A stretch of 64,000 nt of DNA from Streptomyces marinisediminis (GTDB lineage: Bacteria; Actinomycetota; Actinomycetes; Streptomycetales; Streptomycetaceae), in contig NZ_JAPKFL010000004.1 in NCBI RefSeq assembly GCF_026262575.1, positions 186,001-250,000 of the forward strand, read 5' to 3'. Of this stretch, positions 44,206-53,127 are shown in pieces. Position numbers and translations under genes: made by a program. The notes under the pieces are model-generated. The model was given only the letters and a program-made list of their open reading frames with translations, did no database searches and was not told where the DNA came from. Numbering within the stretch: position 1 is the stretch's first letter; each line of letters starts with the position of its first letter.

Positions 44206-45507
44206 GTGGATTCCACTCGTGAGTGGGCCGAGAAAGAAGATCTCGCGGACCCGCTCTCCACTTTCCGTGAGGAATTCCTCCTGCCAGACGGCGTGATCCA
44301 ACTGAACGGCAACTCCCTGGGGCCGCTGCCCCGCGCCGTTCCGGGGGCCCTGGACGACGCGGTGCGGCGCCAGTGGGGCGCCCACCTGATCCGGGGCTGG
44401 AGCGAGGACGGGTGGTGGGACGCCCCCGTGCGGGTCGGCGACCGGATCGGCCGGCTGATCGGCGCCGGGCCCGGCCAGACGGTCGTGGGCGACACCACCT
44501 CCTCGCAGCTCTTCAACGCGCTCACCGCCGCCGCGCGGCTGGTGCCGGGCCGCCGCGTGCTCGTCTGCGACGCCGGGAACTTCCCCACGGACCGCTACGT
44601 GGCCGCGTCGGTGGCCCGCGTGCTGGACCTGCGGCTGGTCGAGGCGCCGATGAGCGATCTCGCCGGGGTGCTGGCACGGCACCGCGGCGAGGTCGGCGCG
44701 GTGCTGTGCGGCGCGGTGGACTTCCGCACCGGCGAACTGTGGGACGTCGCCCGGACGACGGCCGACGTGCACGCGGCGGGCGGCGTCGCGGTGTGGGACC
44801 TCAGCCACGCGACGGGCGCGGTGCCGGTGGCGGTGGACGACGCGGGGGTGGACCTCGCGGTGGGCTGCGGCTACAAGTACCTCTGCGGCGGCCCCGGCGC
44901 CCCCGCCCACCTCTACGCCGCCGCGCGCCACCACGGCGCGCTGGACCTGCCGCTCACCGGCTGGCACGGCCACGCCCGGCCGTTCGACATGGCCGACGCC
45001 TTCGTTCCCGCGCCCGGCGTCGACCGGGCCCGCACGGGCACGCCGCACGTCCTGTCGCTGCTGGCCCTGGAGGCGGCGCTGGCGCCCCTGGAGGCCGCCG
45101 GGGTGGCCGCGGTGCGGCGCAGGAGCCTGCGGCTGGGCGACTACCTGGTCCGCCTGCTGGCCGACCTGCGCGACGCGGACGACGCCCCGGCGGCCGCCCG
45201 GGAGCTGGCGGTGGTGACGCCGTCCGCCCCCGGCCGGCGCGGCAACCACCTCACCCTGCGGCACCCCGAGGCGCCCGCGGTCGCCGCCGCGCTGGGGGAA
45301 CGGGGCGTGGTGAGCGACGCGCGCCCGCCCGACCTGCTGCGCTGGTGCCTCAACGGCCTGTACGTCTCCCACACCGACGTCTTCGACGCGGTGGCGGCCC
45401 TGCGGGACGTCCTGGCCGAGCGCCCCGCGGCCGCCGGGCCCACCGCGCCCGGGACCGCCGCGCCCCGGACCGGCTCCGCCGACGGCGGGCGGGAGGTGGC
45501 CGCGTGA
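44206..45507 (+). CDS. kynU: Kynureninase (SibC-like)
   Basis: A 433-residue PLP enzyme of fold type I. Lys224 in GCGYKYLCGGPG binds PLP; QLNGNSLGPLP, ARTGTPHVLSLLALEAAL and RGNHLTLRHPEA are family motifs. It cleaves kynurenine or 3-hydroxykynurenine to the anthranilate plus alanine; in sibiromycin SibC acts on 3-hydroxy-4-methylkynurenine. The GTG start (V-D-S-T-R-E-W) has an AAGGAG ribosome site, preferred over an earlier GTG at 44149. Its stop overlaps the next gene by GTGA. It heads an operon that runs to at least 53117. Confidence 0.93.
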   Translation: MDSTREWAEKEDLADPLSTFREEFLLPDGVIQLNGNSLGPLPRAVPGALDDAVRRQWGAHLIRGWSEDGWWDAPVRVGDRIGRLIGAGPGQTVVGDTTSSQLFNALTAAARLVPGRRVLVCDAGNFPTDRYVAASVARVLDLRLVEAPMSDLAGVLARHRGEVGAVLCGAVDFRTGELWDVARTTADVHAAGGVAVWDLSHATGAVPVAVDDAGVDLAVGCGYKYLCGGPGAPAHLYAAARHHGALDLPLTGWHGHARPFDMADAFVPAPGVDRARTGTPHVLSLLALEAALAPLEAAGVAAVRRRSLRLGDYLVRLLADLRDADDAPAAARELAVVTPSAPGRRGNHLTLRHPEAPAVAAALGERGVVSDARPPDLLRWCLNGLYVSHTDVFDAVAALRDVLAERPAAAGPTAPGTAAPRTGSADGGREVAA

Positions 45508-46289
45508 GCCGGACCAACCCCTACGTCGACTACGCCCGCATGGACGCCCTGCACGCCCTCCAGGAGCCGCGCACCGGGTCGCCGTTCGAGATGTCGTTCA
45601 TCCTGCTCAGCCAGGTCAAGGAGCTGCTGTTCCGGATGGTGCACCTGGAGGTGGACCAGGCCAGGGCCCGGCTACGCGAGGACCGCGGCGAGGCCGCCTG
45701 CCGGGCGCTGTCGCGCGCCGTGCGCAGCCAGCGGGTGCTGATCGGCTGCTGGGAGAGCATGAACGCCATGCCGGCGGACGAGTTCCTGGTCTTCCGCGAC
45801 GCGCTGGGCGAGGCGTCGGGCACCCAGTCCTTCATGTACCGGCTGCTGGAGTTCACGCTCGGCAACCGGGACACCGCGATGGTGCGCTCGGCCGACCTCA
45901 CCGCCTTCCCCGAGCTGCGGGCGGAGCTGGCGCGGCCGAGCCTGTACGACGAGGCGCTGCGGCACCTGGCCCGCTCCGGGCTCCCCGTCCCCGAGCGCCT
46001 GACCGACCGGGACCCGTCGGCCCCGTACACCGCCGACGAGGACGTGGAGCGGGTCTGGCTGACCGTCTACCGCGACCCGCGGGGGCACCGCTCCGCCTAC
46101 GACCTGGCCGAGCGCCTGCTGGAAGTGGCCTACCAGTTCTCGCACTGGCGCGCCGCCCACCTGCTCGTGGTCGAGCGGATGCTCGGCGGCAAGCGGGGCA
46201 GCGGCGGCAGCGACGGGGCCGCCTGGCTCCGGACGATCAACGAGCACCGCTTCTTCCCCGAGCTGTGGACCATGCGCTCGCTGCTGTGA
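45504..46289 (+). CDS. kynA: Tryptophan 2,3-dioxygenase
   Basis: A 261-residue heme dioxygenase that opens the indole ring of L-tryptophan to N-formylkynurenine. The N-terminal YVDYARMDALHALQ, FILLSQVKELLFRMVHLE, the C-terminal heme-ligand region WRAAHLLVVERML and the substrate loop KRGSGGSDGAAWL are typical. It is coupled to kynureninase by stop/start overlap. It begins the anthranilate branch and duplicates a primary-metabolism function inside the cluster, a hallmark of PBD loci. Confidence 0.93.
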   Translation: MSRTNPYVDYARMDALHALQEPRTGSPFEMSFILLSQVKELLFRMVHLEVDQARARLREDRGEAACRALSRAVRSQRVLIGCWESMNAMPADEFLVFRDALGEASGTQSFMYRLLEFTLGNRDTAMVRSADLTAFPELRAELARPSLYDEALRHLARSGLPVPERLTDRDPSAPYTADEDVERVWLTVYRDPRGHRSAYDLAERLLEVAYQFSHWRAAHLLVVERMLGGKRGSGGSDGAAWLRTINEHRFFPELWTMRSLL

Positions 46290-46319
46290 CAGCCCGCCCC
46301 CGACCGGAGGGAACCCGTC

Positions 46320-47060
46320 ATGAACGAACTCGGCCTCACCATGGGGCGGGAAGCCTACGCCCACGCGGTCGCGGAGCAGGACGTCGAGCGGGAGTTCACG
46401 CTGCTGGACAGGGAGTGGGTCCAGCTCGGCGGCGTGCTGGGCGGGGAGTACAACCACGCGACCGGGCTGTTCGCCTCCTGGCTGCCGTACGAGGGCACCG
46501 GCCACCTGCTGGAGATGGGCTGCGGCTGCGGCGTCGCCTCGGTCGTCGCGGCGCTCTCGGGCGTGCCCCGGGTGACGGCGCTGGACATCAACCCCGCGGC
46601 CGTGCGCACCACCGAGCTCAACGCCCGGCGGCACGGGGTGGCCGACCGGGTCAGGGCCCGCACCAGCGACCTGTTCGACGCGCTGGAGCCCGCGGAGACC
46701 TTCGACCTGATCTTCTGGAACTCGCCGTTCATCGAGACCCCGCCCGAGCAGGGGCACGGCTCCGCCCTCGCCTACCACTTCTTCGACCCCGGCTACGCGA
46801 TGCACCGGCGGTTTCTCCACCAGGCCGCCGGGCGGCTCGCCCCCGGCGGCCGCCTGTTCCTCGGCTTCAGCTTCGCGATGGGCAGCGCCGAGCGGCTCGG
46901 CCGGGTGGCCGGCGATGCCGGTTTCGGCGTCCGCGTCCACCGGCAGGAGTCCTTCTCCGTCCCGGCCGCGGAGCTGGGCGGCTCCCCGGTCTACCGCGCG
47001 CACGCCGACGACCGGGCCCACGTCCACCTCGACTTCACCCTTCTGGAGTTGCCCCGATGA
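46320..47060 (+). CDS. Class I SAM methyltransferase with NSPF motif, probable sugar N-methyltransferase
   Basis: A 246-residue methyltransferase. SAM binding is seen at LLEMGCGCGVASVVAALSG and ALDINPAAV. The post-motif WNSPFIETP replaces the N-P-P-Y/F motif of amino-methylating enzymes such as PrmC/HemK. ATGA overlaps the downstream C4 aminotransferase gene, so methylation of the new 4-amino group, as in sibirosamine, is the best guess. An alternative is C-methylation in the alkylproline branch (LmbW-like role), since no other candidate for that step is in view. Motif I has Cys residues in the glycine loop, which is uncommon. Confidence 0.65.
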   Translation: MNELGLTMGREAYAHAVAEQDVEREFTLLDREWVQLGGVLGGEYNHATGLFASWLPYEGTGHLLEMGCGCGVASVVAALSGVPRVTALDINPAAVRTTELNARRHGVADRVRARTSDLFDALEPAETFDLIFWNSPFIETPPEQGHGSALAYHFFDPGYAMHRRFLHQAAGRLAPGGRLFLGFSFAMGSAERLGRVAGDAGFGVRVHRQESFSVPAAELGGSPVYRAHADDRAHVHLDFTLLELPR

Positions 47061-48250
47061 GCGTCGCTCCCCCCGCCACCCGGACGGTCCCCTTCCACGT
47101 CCCGCACACCGCCGAGCGGCAGGACGCCTACCTGCGCCGGGTGCTGGACTCCGGGGACCTGGACGGCGACGGCCCCTTCACCGCCCGGGCCGGCGAACTG
47201 CTGACCGGGCTGACCGGTGCGCGGCACGTCCTGCTGACGCCCTCGTGCACCCACGCGCTGGAGATCGCCGCGCTGCTGCTGGACCTGGCCCCGGGCGACG
47301 AGGTGGTGATGCCGTCGTTCACCTTCGCGCCGACGGCCAGCGCCTTCGCCCTGCGCGGCGCCGTGCCGGTGTTCGTCGACTGCCGCCCGGACACCCTGAC
47401 CCTGGACGAGTCCGCCCTGGAAGCGGCGATCACCGAGCGCACCCGGGCCGTCGTCGCCGTGCACTACGCGGGCGTCGCCGGTGACCTGGACGCGATCCGG
47501 CGCGTGGCCGACGCGCACGGCGTCCCCGTCGTCGAGGACAACGCGCACGGCCTGGGCGCGTCCTACCGCGGCGCTCCGCTGGGCGGCGTGGGCGCGCTGG
47601 CGGCGCTGAGCTTCCACGCGACGAAGAACGTGCACTGCGGCAAGGGCGGCGCCCTCCTGGTCAACGACGACGCCCTGGTGGACCGGGCGACGATCATCCG
47701 CGACCGGGGCACCAACCGGCACCAGTACTTCCGCGGCCAGGTCGACAAGTACCGGTGGGTGGAGCTGGGTTCGAGCTACCTCCTGCCCGAGCCGCTCGCC
47801 GCCCTGCTCGCGGCGCAACTGGAGGAGTTCGACGCCGTCCAGGCGCGCCGCCACGCGGTGTGGGACACCTACCACCGCGCGCTGCCCGAGTGGGCGGCGG
47901 ACCAGGGCGTCGCGCTGCCGGCCGTGCCCGAGGACAACGCGCACTCGGCGCACCTCTACCACCTGGTGCTGCCCTCGGCGGCCGACCGCGCGGCGCTCCT
48001 GCGCCACCTCGCCGACCGGGGCGTCCAGGCCACCTTCCACTTCCAACCGCTGCACACCTCCCCCGCGGGCGTCCGGCACGGCCGCGCCGCCCCCGGGGGC
48101 TGCCCCGTCACCGAGCGCGTCGCCGACCGCCTGGTGCGCCTGCCGCTGCACACCGCCCTCAGCGACGCGCAGGCCGAGCAGGTCGTGGACGCCCTGCGCT
48201 CCTTCCGCACCGGCGCGGTCCGCGCCGCCGACCGAGAGGACCCGCGATGA
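47057..48250 (+). CDS. dTDP-4-keto-6-deoxyhexose C4 aminotransferase, WecE/RffA type
   Basis: A 397-residue DegT/DnrJ/EryC1 aminotransferase. The PLP Lys is in SFHATKNVHCGKGGALL, and GTNRHQYFRGQVDKYRWVE with GSSYLLPEPLAALLAAQL is diagnostic of the WecE/RffA subgroup, which aminates dTDP-4-keto-6-deoxyglucose at C4. Sibirosamine carries nitrogen at C4, so this fits well. The gene overlaps both neighbours (ATGA), giving a tightly coupled aminotransferase/methyltransferase block. Confidence 0.9.
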   Translation: MSVAPPATRTVPFHVPHTAERQDAYLRRVLDSGDLDGDGPFTARAGELLTGLTGARHVLLTPSCTHALEIAALLLDLAPGDEVVMPSFTFAPTASAFALRGAVPVFVDCRPDTLTLDESALEAAITERTRAVVAVHYAGVAGDLDAIRRVADAHGVPVVEDNAHGLGASYRGAPLGGVGALAALSFHATKNVHCGKGGALLVNDDALVDRATIIRDRGTNRHQYFRGQVDKYRWVELGSSYLLPEPLAALLAAQLEEFDAVQARRHAVWDTYHRALPEWAADQGVALPAVPEDNAHSAHLYHLVLPSAADRAALLRHLADRGVQATFHFQPLHTSPAGVRHGRAAPGGCPVTERVADRLVRLPLHTALSDAQAEQVVDALRSFRTGAVRAADREDPR

Positions 48251-49512
48251 GCACCGACGCCGTCCGGTTCGTCACCGCGTGCCGCGTGTGCGGCAGCCGC
48301 CGGTGGCAGGAGGTGGTCTCCTTCGGCAGCGTGCCGCTGGCCAACGGCTTCGTGGACGCCGCCGAGGCGGACGCGCCCGAGGAGGCGTACCCGCTGGAGG
48401 TGGTCTCCTGCCGCGAGTGCCGGCTGCTGAGCCTGACCGCCGTCGTCGACCCGCACCTGCTCTACCGCACCTACTCCTACGTCACCTCCGACTCCGAGAC
48501 GATGGCCCGGCACATGCGCACGGTCGTGGAGCGGTGCGGGGAGCGCGCCGACCTGGCCGGGGGCGGGCTCGTGGTGGAGCTGGGCAGCAACACCGGCGAC
48601 CAGCTCCTGCACTTCCGCGAGGCGGGCGCCCGGGTGCTCGGGGTGGACCCGGCGCGCAACCTGGCCCGCGTCGCCGAGGACCGCGGCGTGCCCACCCTGC
48701 CCGACTACTTCGACTCCGCGACCGCCCGGGAGATCGCCGCCACCCACGGGAAGGCGTCGCTGATCCTGGGCCGCCACGTGTTCGCCCACATCGACGACGT
48801 GGCCGACGTGCTCGCCGGGGCGCGCGAGCTGCTCGCCGACGACGGGCTGTTCACCATCGAGGTGCCCTACGCCGTCGACCTGGTGGAGCGCCTGGCGTTC
48901 GACACCATCTACCACGAGCACCTGTCGTACTTCCTGATCAGCACCCTGGACCGGCTGTTCGCCCGCCACGGGCTGCGCACCGTCGACGTGGAGCGGCTGG
49001 CGGTGCACGGCGGGTCGGTCCTGGTCTCGGCCGGGCGGGCGGACGGCCCGTGGCGCACCCACGACCGGGTGCGCGACCTCATCGCCGGCGAACGCGCCGC
49101 CGGCTACCTGTCCGACGGCGTGTACCGGGAGTTCGGCGCCCGCGTGCGCCGCACCTGCGCGGAGCTGACCCGGCTGGTGCGCGGCCTCGTCGCCGACGGC
49201 CACCGCGTCGCCGGATACGGCGCCTCCGCCAAGGGCACCACCCTGCTCAACCTGTGCGGCCTGGGCCCGGGCGAGCTGGAGTTCTGCACCGACACCACCC
49301 CGCAGAAGCAGGGCCGGCTCACCCCGGGGACCCACGTGCCGGTCCTCGCCCCCCGGGACGTGCGGCGCCCCCCGGACTACTACCTGCTGCTCGCCTGGAA
49401 CTACGCCGAGGAGATCATGCGCAAGGAGACCGCCTTCCTCGAAGCCGGCGGCGGCTTCATCGTCCCCGTCCCCGAACCGACCGTGCGCACCGGGGCGGTG
49501 GCGGCCCGATGA
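48247..49512 (+). CDS. NDP-hexose C-methyltransferase, TylCIII/EryBIII type
   Basis: A 421-residue enzyme of the sugar C-3 methyltransferase family. The N-terminal zinc site has CRVCGS and SCRECRLL. SAM binding follows at VVELGSNTGDQLLHF. The catalytic region IYHEHLSYFLISTLDRLFARHGL and a C-terminal Rossmann-like domain (VAGYGASAKGTTLLNLCGL) are both intact. These enzymes add a methyl at C3 of 4-keto-deoxysugars, which matches the 3-C-methyl branch of sibirosamine. The gene overlaps both neighbours. Confidence 0.92.
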   Translation: MSTDAVRFVTACRVCGSRRWQEVVSFGSVPLANGFVDAAEADAPEEAYPLEVVSCRECRLLSLTAVVDPHLLYRTYSYVTSDSETMARHMRTVVERCGERADLAGGGLVVELGSNTGDQLLHFREAGARVLGVDPARNLARVAEDRGVPTLPDYFDSATAREIAATHGKASLILGRHVFAHIDDVADVLAGARELLADDGLFTIEVPYAVDLVERLAFDTIYHEHLSYFLISTLDRLFARHGLRTVDVERLAVHGGSVLVSAGRADGPWRTHDRVRDLIAGERAAGYLSDGVYREFGARVRRTCAELTRLVRGLVADGHRVAGYGASAKGTTLLNLCGLGPGELEFCTDTTPQKQGRLTPGTHVPVLAPRDVRRPPDYYLLLAWNYAEEIMRKETAFLEAGGGFIVPVPEPTVRTGAVAAR

Positions 49513-50567
49513 CGACGACACCGGAGCACTCCGCGCCCGAGCTGGGCGCCCTCGTCCCCGTCCTGTTCGGGCACGCCGCCTTCCAGCAGCTCAACGCCGG
49601 CTGCCAGCTCGGCCTGTTCGACCTGCTCGACGCCGAAGGGCCGCTGCCCGCCGGCCAGGTGGCCGAGGACCTCGGCCTCGACCACCGGGCCGCCGACGTC
49701 CTGCTGCTGGGCACCACGGCCCTGGGCCTGACCGCGGTCGAGGACGGCGCCTACCGCAACGGGCCGCCCGTGGCCGCCGCCTTCCGCGCGGGGCTGTGGC
49801 CGGTGCTGCGCGACATCGTCGAGTTCCAGGACCGCGTCTCCTACCGCCCGGCGGCGGACTACGCCGAGTCCCTGCGCACCGGCGAGAACGCGGGCATCCG
49901 CCACTTCCCCGGCACCACCCGCGACCTCTACACGCGGCTGTCGGGCGTGCCGGGCCTGGAGGAGCTCTTCTACCGCTGCATGCACTCCTGGTCCCGGCTG
50001 TCCAACCCGGTGCTCGTGGAGCGCACCGACTTCTCCGGCACGCGCCGCGTCCTGGACGTCGGCGGGGGCGACGCCGTCAACGCCATCGCCCTGGCCCGCG
50101 CCCACCCCGCCCTGCGGGTGACGGTCCTGGACCGGGCGGGGGCGCTGGAGGTCGCCGAGCGCAACATCGCCGAGGCGGGGCTGGCCGACCGGATCGACAC
50201 CCGCGCGGCGGACCTCTTCACCGACGCCTACCCCGGCGGCCACGACTGCGTCCTCTTCGCCCACCAGCTCGTCATCTGGTCCCCCGAGCAGAACCTCGCC
50301 CTGCTGCGCAAGGCGTACGAGGCCGTGGAGCCCGGCGGGCGGGTCCTGGTGTTCAACGCGTTCAGCGACGACGACGGGGCCGGACCGCTGTACGCGGCGC
50401 TGGACAACGTCTACTTCACCACCCTCCCGTTCCGGCACTCCACCATCTACCGCTGGGAGCAGTGCGAGGGCTGGCTGCGCGAGGCCGGCTTCACCGGCGT
50501 CCGGCGCACCACCGGGCGGAGCTGGACCCCGCACGGCGTGGTCAGCGGCGTCCGGCCGGGGCCGTGA
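49509..50567 (+). CDS. SAM methyltransferase, SibL-like (kynurenine ring C-methylation)
   Basis: A 352-residue protein of the plant-OMT-like family. An N-terminal winged dimerisation domain (LNAGCQLGLFDLLDAEGPL) precedes the SAM domain with VLDVGGGDAVNAIALARAHP and the C-terminal FNAFSDDDGAGPLYAALDN. SibL of the sibiromycin pathway, which methylates C4 of 3-hydroxykynurenine, belongs to this family, and the gene lies between tryptophan-pathway and sugar genes. An O-methyltransferase acting on the PBD A ring is the alternative. The ATG overlaps the previous stop. Confidence 0.78.
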   Translation: MTTTPEHSAPELGALVPVLFGHAAFQQLNAGCQLGLFDLLDAEGPLPAGQVAEDLGLDHRAADVLLLGTTALGLTAVEDGAYRNGPPVAAAFRAGLWPVLRDIVEFQDRVSYRPAADYAESLRTGENAGIRHFPGTTRDLYTRLSGVPGLEELFYRCMHSWSRLSNPVLVERTDFSGTRRVLDVGGGDAVNAIALARAHPALRVTVLDRAGALEVAERNIAEAGLADRIDTRAADLFTDAYPGGHDCVLFAHQLVIWSPEQNLALLRKAYEAVEPGGRVLVFNAFSDDDGAGPLYAALDNVYFTTLPFRHSTIYRWEQCEGWLREAGFTGVRRTTGRSWTPHGVVSGVRPGP

Positions 50568-51505
50568 GCGGGCCGCGCGCGAGCGCGGCCGACCGCGCGG
50601 CGCTGGACCGGGAGCTCTCCCCCAGCACCCGGGCCCGGGACGCCGCGGGCACCCTCGCCCGGTACCGCGCCCGCAGCCTGGCCGCGCTGCGCACGCTGGA
50701 GCACCGGGCCGACGTCGCCTACGGGTCCGACCCGGCCGAGCGGCTGCACCACTTCCCGCCCCGCCGCCCGGGCGCGCCGCTGCTGGTCTTCGTGCACGGC
50801 GGGCACTGGCAGGAGTCCGGCAAGGAGGACGCCTGCTTCGCCGCGCCCGCGCTGGTGGCGGCCGGGGCCGGGTACGTCGCCCTGGGCTACGGACTGGCGC
50901 CCCGGCGGCGGCTGGCCGAGCTGACCGCGTCGGTGCGGCGCGGGCTGGCCTGGGTGACGGAGCACGCCGCCGCGCTGGGCGGCCAACGCGACGCGGTGCA
51001 CGCGGCGGGCAGCTCGGCCGGCAGCCACCTGGTGGCCATGGCCGCCGGCGGCCCAGGCGGCGTCCCGCTGGCCGGGCTCTGCCTGCTGAGCGGCCTGTAC
51101 GACCTGAGCCCCGTGGTCGGCAGCTACGTCAACGACGCGCTGGGCCTGGACGCGGCGGGCGCCCGCGAGCAGAGCCCGCTGCACCGGTCGCCACCGCGCG
51201 CCGGGCGGGTGCTGCTGGCCCGGGGGCGGCACGAGACCGACGAGTACGCCCGGCAGCAGCGCCGCTACTCCGCCGCGCTGCGCGGCGGCGGGCGGCCGGT
51301 GACGGAGCTGGTGGTAGACGACCGCGACCACTTCGACCTGCCCCTGGACCTCGGCGACCCCGCGACGCCGCTCGGCCGCACGGCACTCGACCACCTGGGC
51401 CTGCTCCCCCGGACCGAAGACGGCCGGGAGCCGGACGCGGGGGCCGAAACGGCGGACGCGGGCCGGCCCGGTGACCGCGACGGCCGGGCCCGGGGCGCCC
51501 GGTGA
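50564..51505 (+). CDS. Kynurenine formamidase (alpha/beta hydrolase)
   Basis: A 313-residue hydrolase. HGGHWQESGKED matches the HGGxW loop of kynurenine formamidases, the nucleophile lies in AGSSAGSHL, and the acid/His region is DDRDHFDLPLDL. It would hydrolyse N-formylkynurenine from the dioxygenase to kynurenine. The GTG start overlaps the previous stop (GTGA). The C-terminal about 35 residues are Asp/Gly/Arg-rich and probably disordered. Confidence 0.85.
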   Translation: MSGPRASAADRAALDRELSPSTRARDAAGTLARYRARSLAALRTLEHRADVAYGSDPAERLHHFPPRRPGAPLLVFVHGGHWQESGKEDACFAAPALVAAGAGYVALGYGLAPRRRLAELTASVRRGLAWVTEHAAALGGQRDAVHAAGSSAGSHLVAMAAGGPGGVPLAGLCLLSGLYDLSPVVGSYVNDALGLDAAGAREQSPLHRSPPRAGRVLLARGRHETDEYARQQRRYSAALRGGGRPVTELVVDDRDHFDLPLDLGDPATPLGRTALDHLGLLPRTEDGREPDAGAETADAGRPGDRDGRARGAR

Positions 51506-51534
51506 CCGGTACGACGGAAACAGGAGGGTGCCGC

Positions 51535-52155
51535 ATGCACGCACGGGAACTCGGCGTCGCCGGGGCCCTGGAGATCACCCCGCCGGTCCACCCGGACCGG
51601 CGGGGGACGTTCTGCCCGGTGTACCAGGAGGCGGACTACGCGGCGGTGCTGGACGGGCCGCCCTTCCGCGTCGCGCGCACCGCGCTGAGCGTCAACCACA
51701 GCGGGGTGGCGCGCGGCGTCCACTACCCGCGCCCCGGGTCGGACACCGCCAAGGTCGTCCTGTGCGCGGCGGGCACGGCGCTGGACCTGGTGGTGGACGT
51801 GCGGGTCGGCTCCCCCACGTTCGGCCGCTGGGACGCCGTCCGCCTCCGGCCGGACCGGCCGCGCGCCGTGTACTGCCCGCCGGGCGTGGGCCACGCCTTC
51901 GTCGCCGAGGCGGCGGGCACGGTCGTGGTCTACCTGCTGTCCACCCCGTACCGGCCGGAGGACGAAGGGGCCGTCTCCCTGAGCGATCCCGCGCTCGGGC
52001 TGCCCCTGCCGCGCGGCGGCGAGCCGGTCGTCTCCGACCGGGACCTGGCCGCGCCCGCGCTGGCGGAGGCGCTCGACCGCGGGCTGCTGCCGCACTACCG
52101 ACCGGACGACGGCGGCGGCGCCGGGGGCCACAGTCGAAGGAGGACTGAGACGTGA
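51535..52155 (+). CDS. dTDP-4-keto-6-deoxysugar 3(,5)-epimerase, RmlC-like
   Basis: A 206-residue cupin epimerase. HPDRRGTFCPVYQEADY is the N-terminal signature, NHSGVARGVHYPRP contains the catalytic His, and VYCPPGVGHAFVAE the substrate Tyr and metal-loop region. The ATG at 51535 has a CAGGAGGG ribosome site. A GTG at 51502 would overlap the upstream stop but lacks one. It sets stereochemistry at C3 and/or C5 of the deoxysugar. Its stop overlaps the RmlA start. Confidence 0.88.
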   Translation: MHARELGVAGALEITPPVHPDRRGTFCPVYQEADYAAVLDGPPFRVARTALSVNHSGVARGVHYPRPGSDTAKVVLCAAGTALDLVVDVRVGSPTFGRWDAVRLRPDRPRAVYCPPGVGHAFVAEAAGTVVVYLLSTPYRPEDEGAVSLSDPALGLPLPRGGEPVVSDRDLAAPALAEALDRGLLPHYRPDDGGGAGGHSRRRTET

Positions 52156-53117
52156 AGGGCATCATCATGGCCGGCGGGTCGGGCAGCCGGCTCAAACCCC
52201 TGACCGGCGTGGTCTCCAAGCAACTGCTCCCGGTCTACAACAAGCCGATGATCTACTACCCGCTCTCGGTCCTCATGCTGGCCGGGATCCGGGACATCCT
52301 CGTCATCTCCTCGCCCGGCCACCTGCCCCTGTTCCGCTCCCTGCTGGGCGACGGCAGCCGGCTGGGCCTGCGGCTGGACTACGCCGAGCAGGAGCGTCCC
52401 GGCGGCATCGCCGAGGCCTTCCTGATCGGCGCCGACCACATCGGGGACGACTCCGTCTCGCTGGTCCTGGGCGACAACCTCTTCCACGGCCCCGGCTTCT
52501 CCGCGCTGCTGCGCGACCGGGCCCGGCGGCTGACGGGCTGCACCGTCTTCGGCTACCCGGTGCGCGACCCGCAGCGCTACGGCGTCGCCGAGGTGGACCG
52601 CTCCGGGCGGCTGCTGGGCATCGAGGAGAAGCCGCGCCGCCCGCGCTCCGAACTGGCCGTCACCGGCCTGTACATGTACGACAACGACGTGGTCCGCATC
52701 GCCCGGGGGCTGACCCCCTCGGCCCGCGGCGAGCTGGAGGTCACCGACATCAACCAGGTCTACCTGGAGCGCGGCAGCGCCGAACTGGTGCCGCTGGGCC
52801 GGGGGTTCGTCTGGCTGGACACCGGCACGCACGACGCCCTGCTGGAAGCCGGGCAGTACGTGCAGATCCTGGAGCAGCGCCAGAGCGTGCGCATCGCCTG
52901 CGTCGAGGAGATCGCCTACCGCATGGGCTTCATCGGGGCCGACGAGCTGGTGCGGCTGGGCCGGGACCACGACCACACCGACTACGGCACCTACCTGGTC
53001 GACCTCGCCCGGCGGGCGGAGGGGGAGCCCGGGCGCGTCCCCGACGTCCCGCCGCCCGAGTTCGCCGCCGACCCCGCCGGACTGCCGTCCCTGACCTCCC
53101 CCGCGCCGGGGCAGTAA
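52152..53117 (+). CDS. rmlA: Glucose-1-phosphate thymidylyltransferase
   Basis: A 321-residue nucleotidyltransferase. GIIMAGGSGSRLKPLT binds the nucleotide (Ser replaces the usual Thr in GTRL), VSKQLLPVYNKPMIYYPLS binds the sugar phosphate, and LGDNLFHG and EEKPRRPRS are standard. It makes dTDP-glucose, the entry to the cluster's deoxysugar. About 30 residues of C-terminal tail exceed the usual length. The partner 4,6-dehydratase is not in the window. Confidence 0.93.
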   Translation: MKGIIMAGGSGSRLKPLTGVVSKQLLPVYNKPMIYYPLSVLMLAGIRDILVISSPGHLPLFRSLLGDGSRLGLRLDYAEQERPGGIAEAFLIGADHIGDDSVSLVLGDNLFHGPGFSALLRDRARRLTGCTVFGYPVRDPQRYGVAEVDRSGRLLGIEEKPRRPRSELAVTGLYMYDNDVVRIARGLTPSARGELEVTDINQVYLERGSAELVPLGRGFVWLDTGTHDALLEAGQYVQILEQRQSVRIACVEEIAYRMGFIGADELVRLGRDHDHTDYGTYLVDLARRAEGEPGRVPDVPPPEFAADPAGLPSLTSPAPGQ

Positions 53118-53127
53118 GGAGCTGACC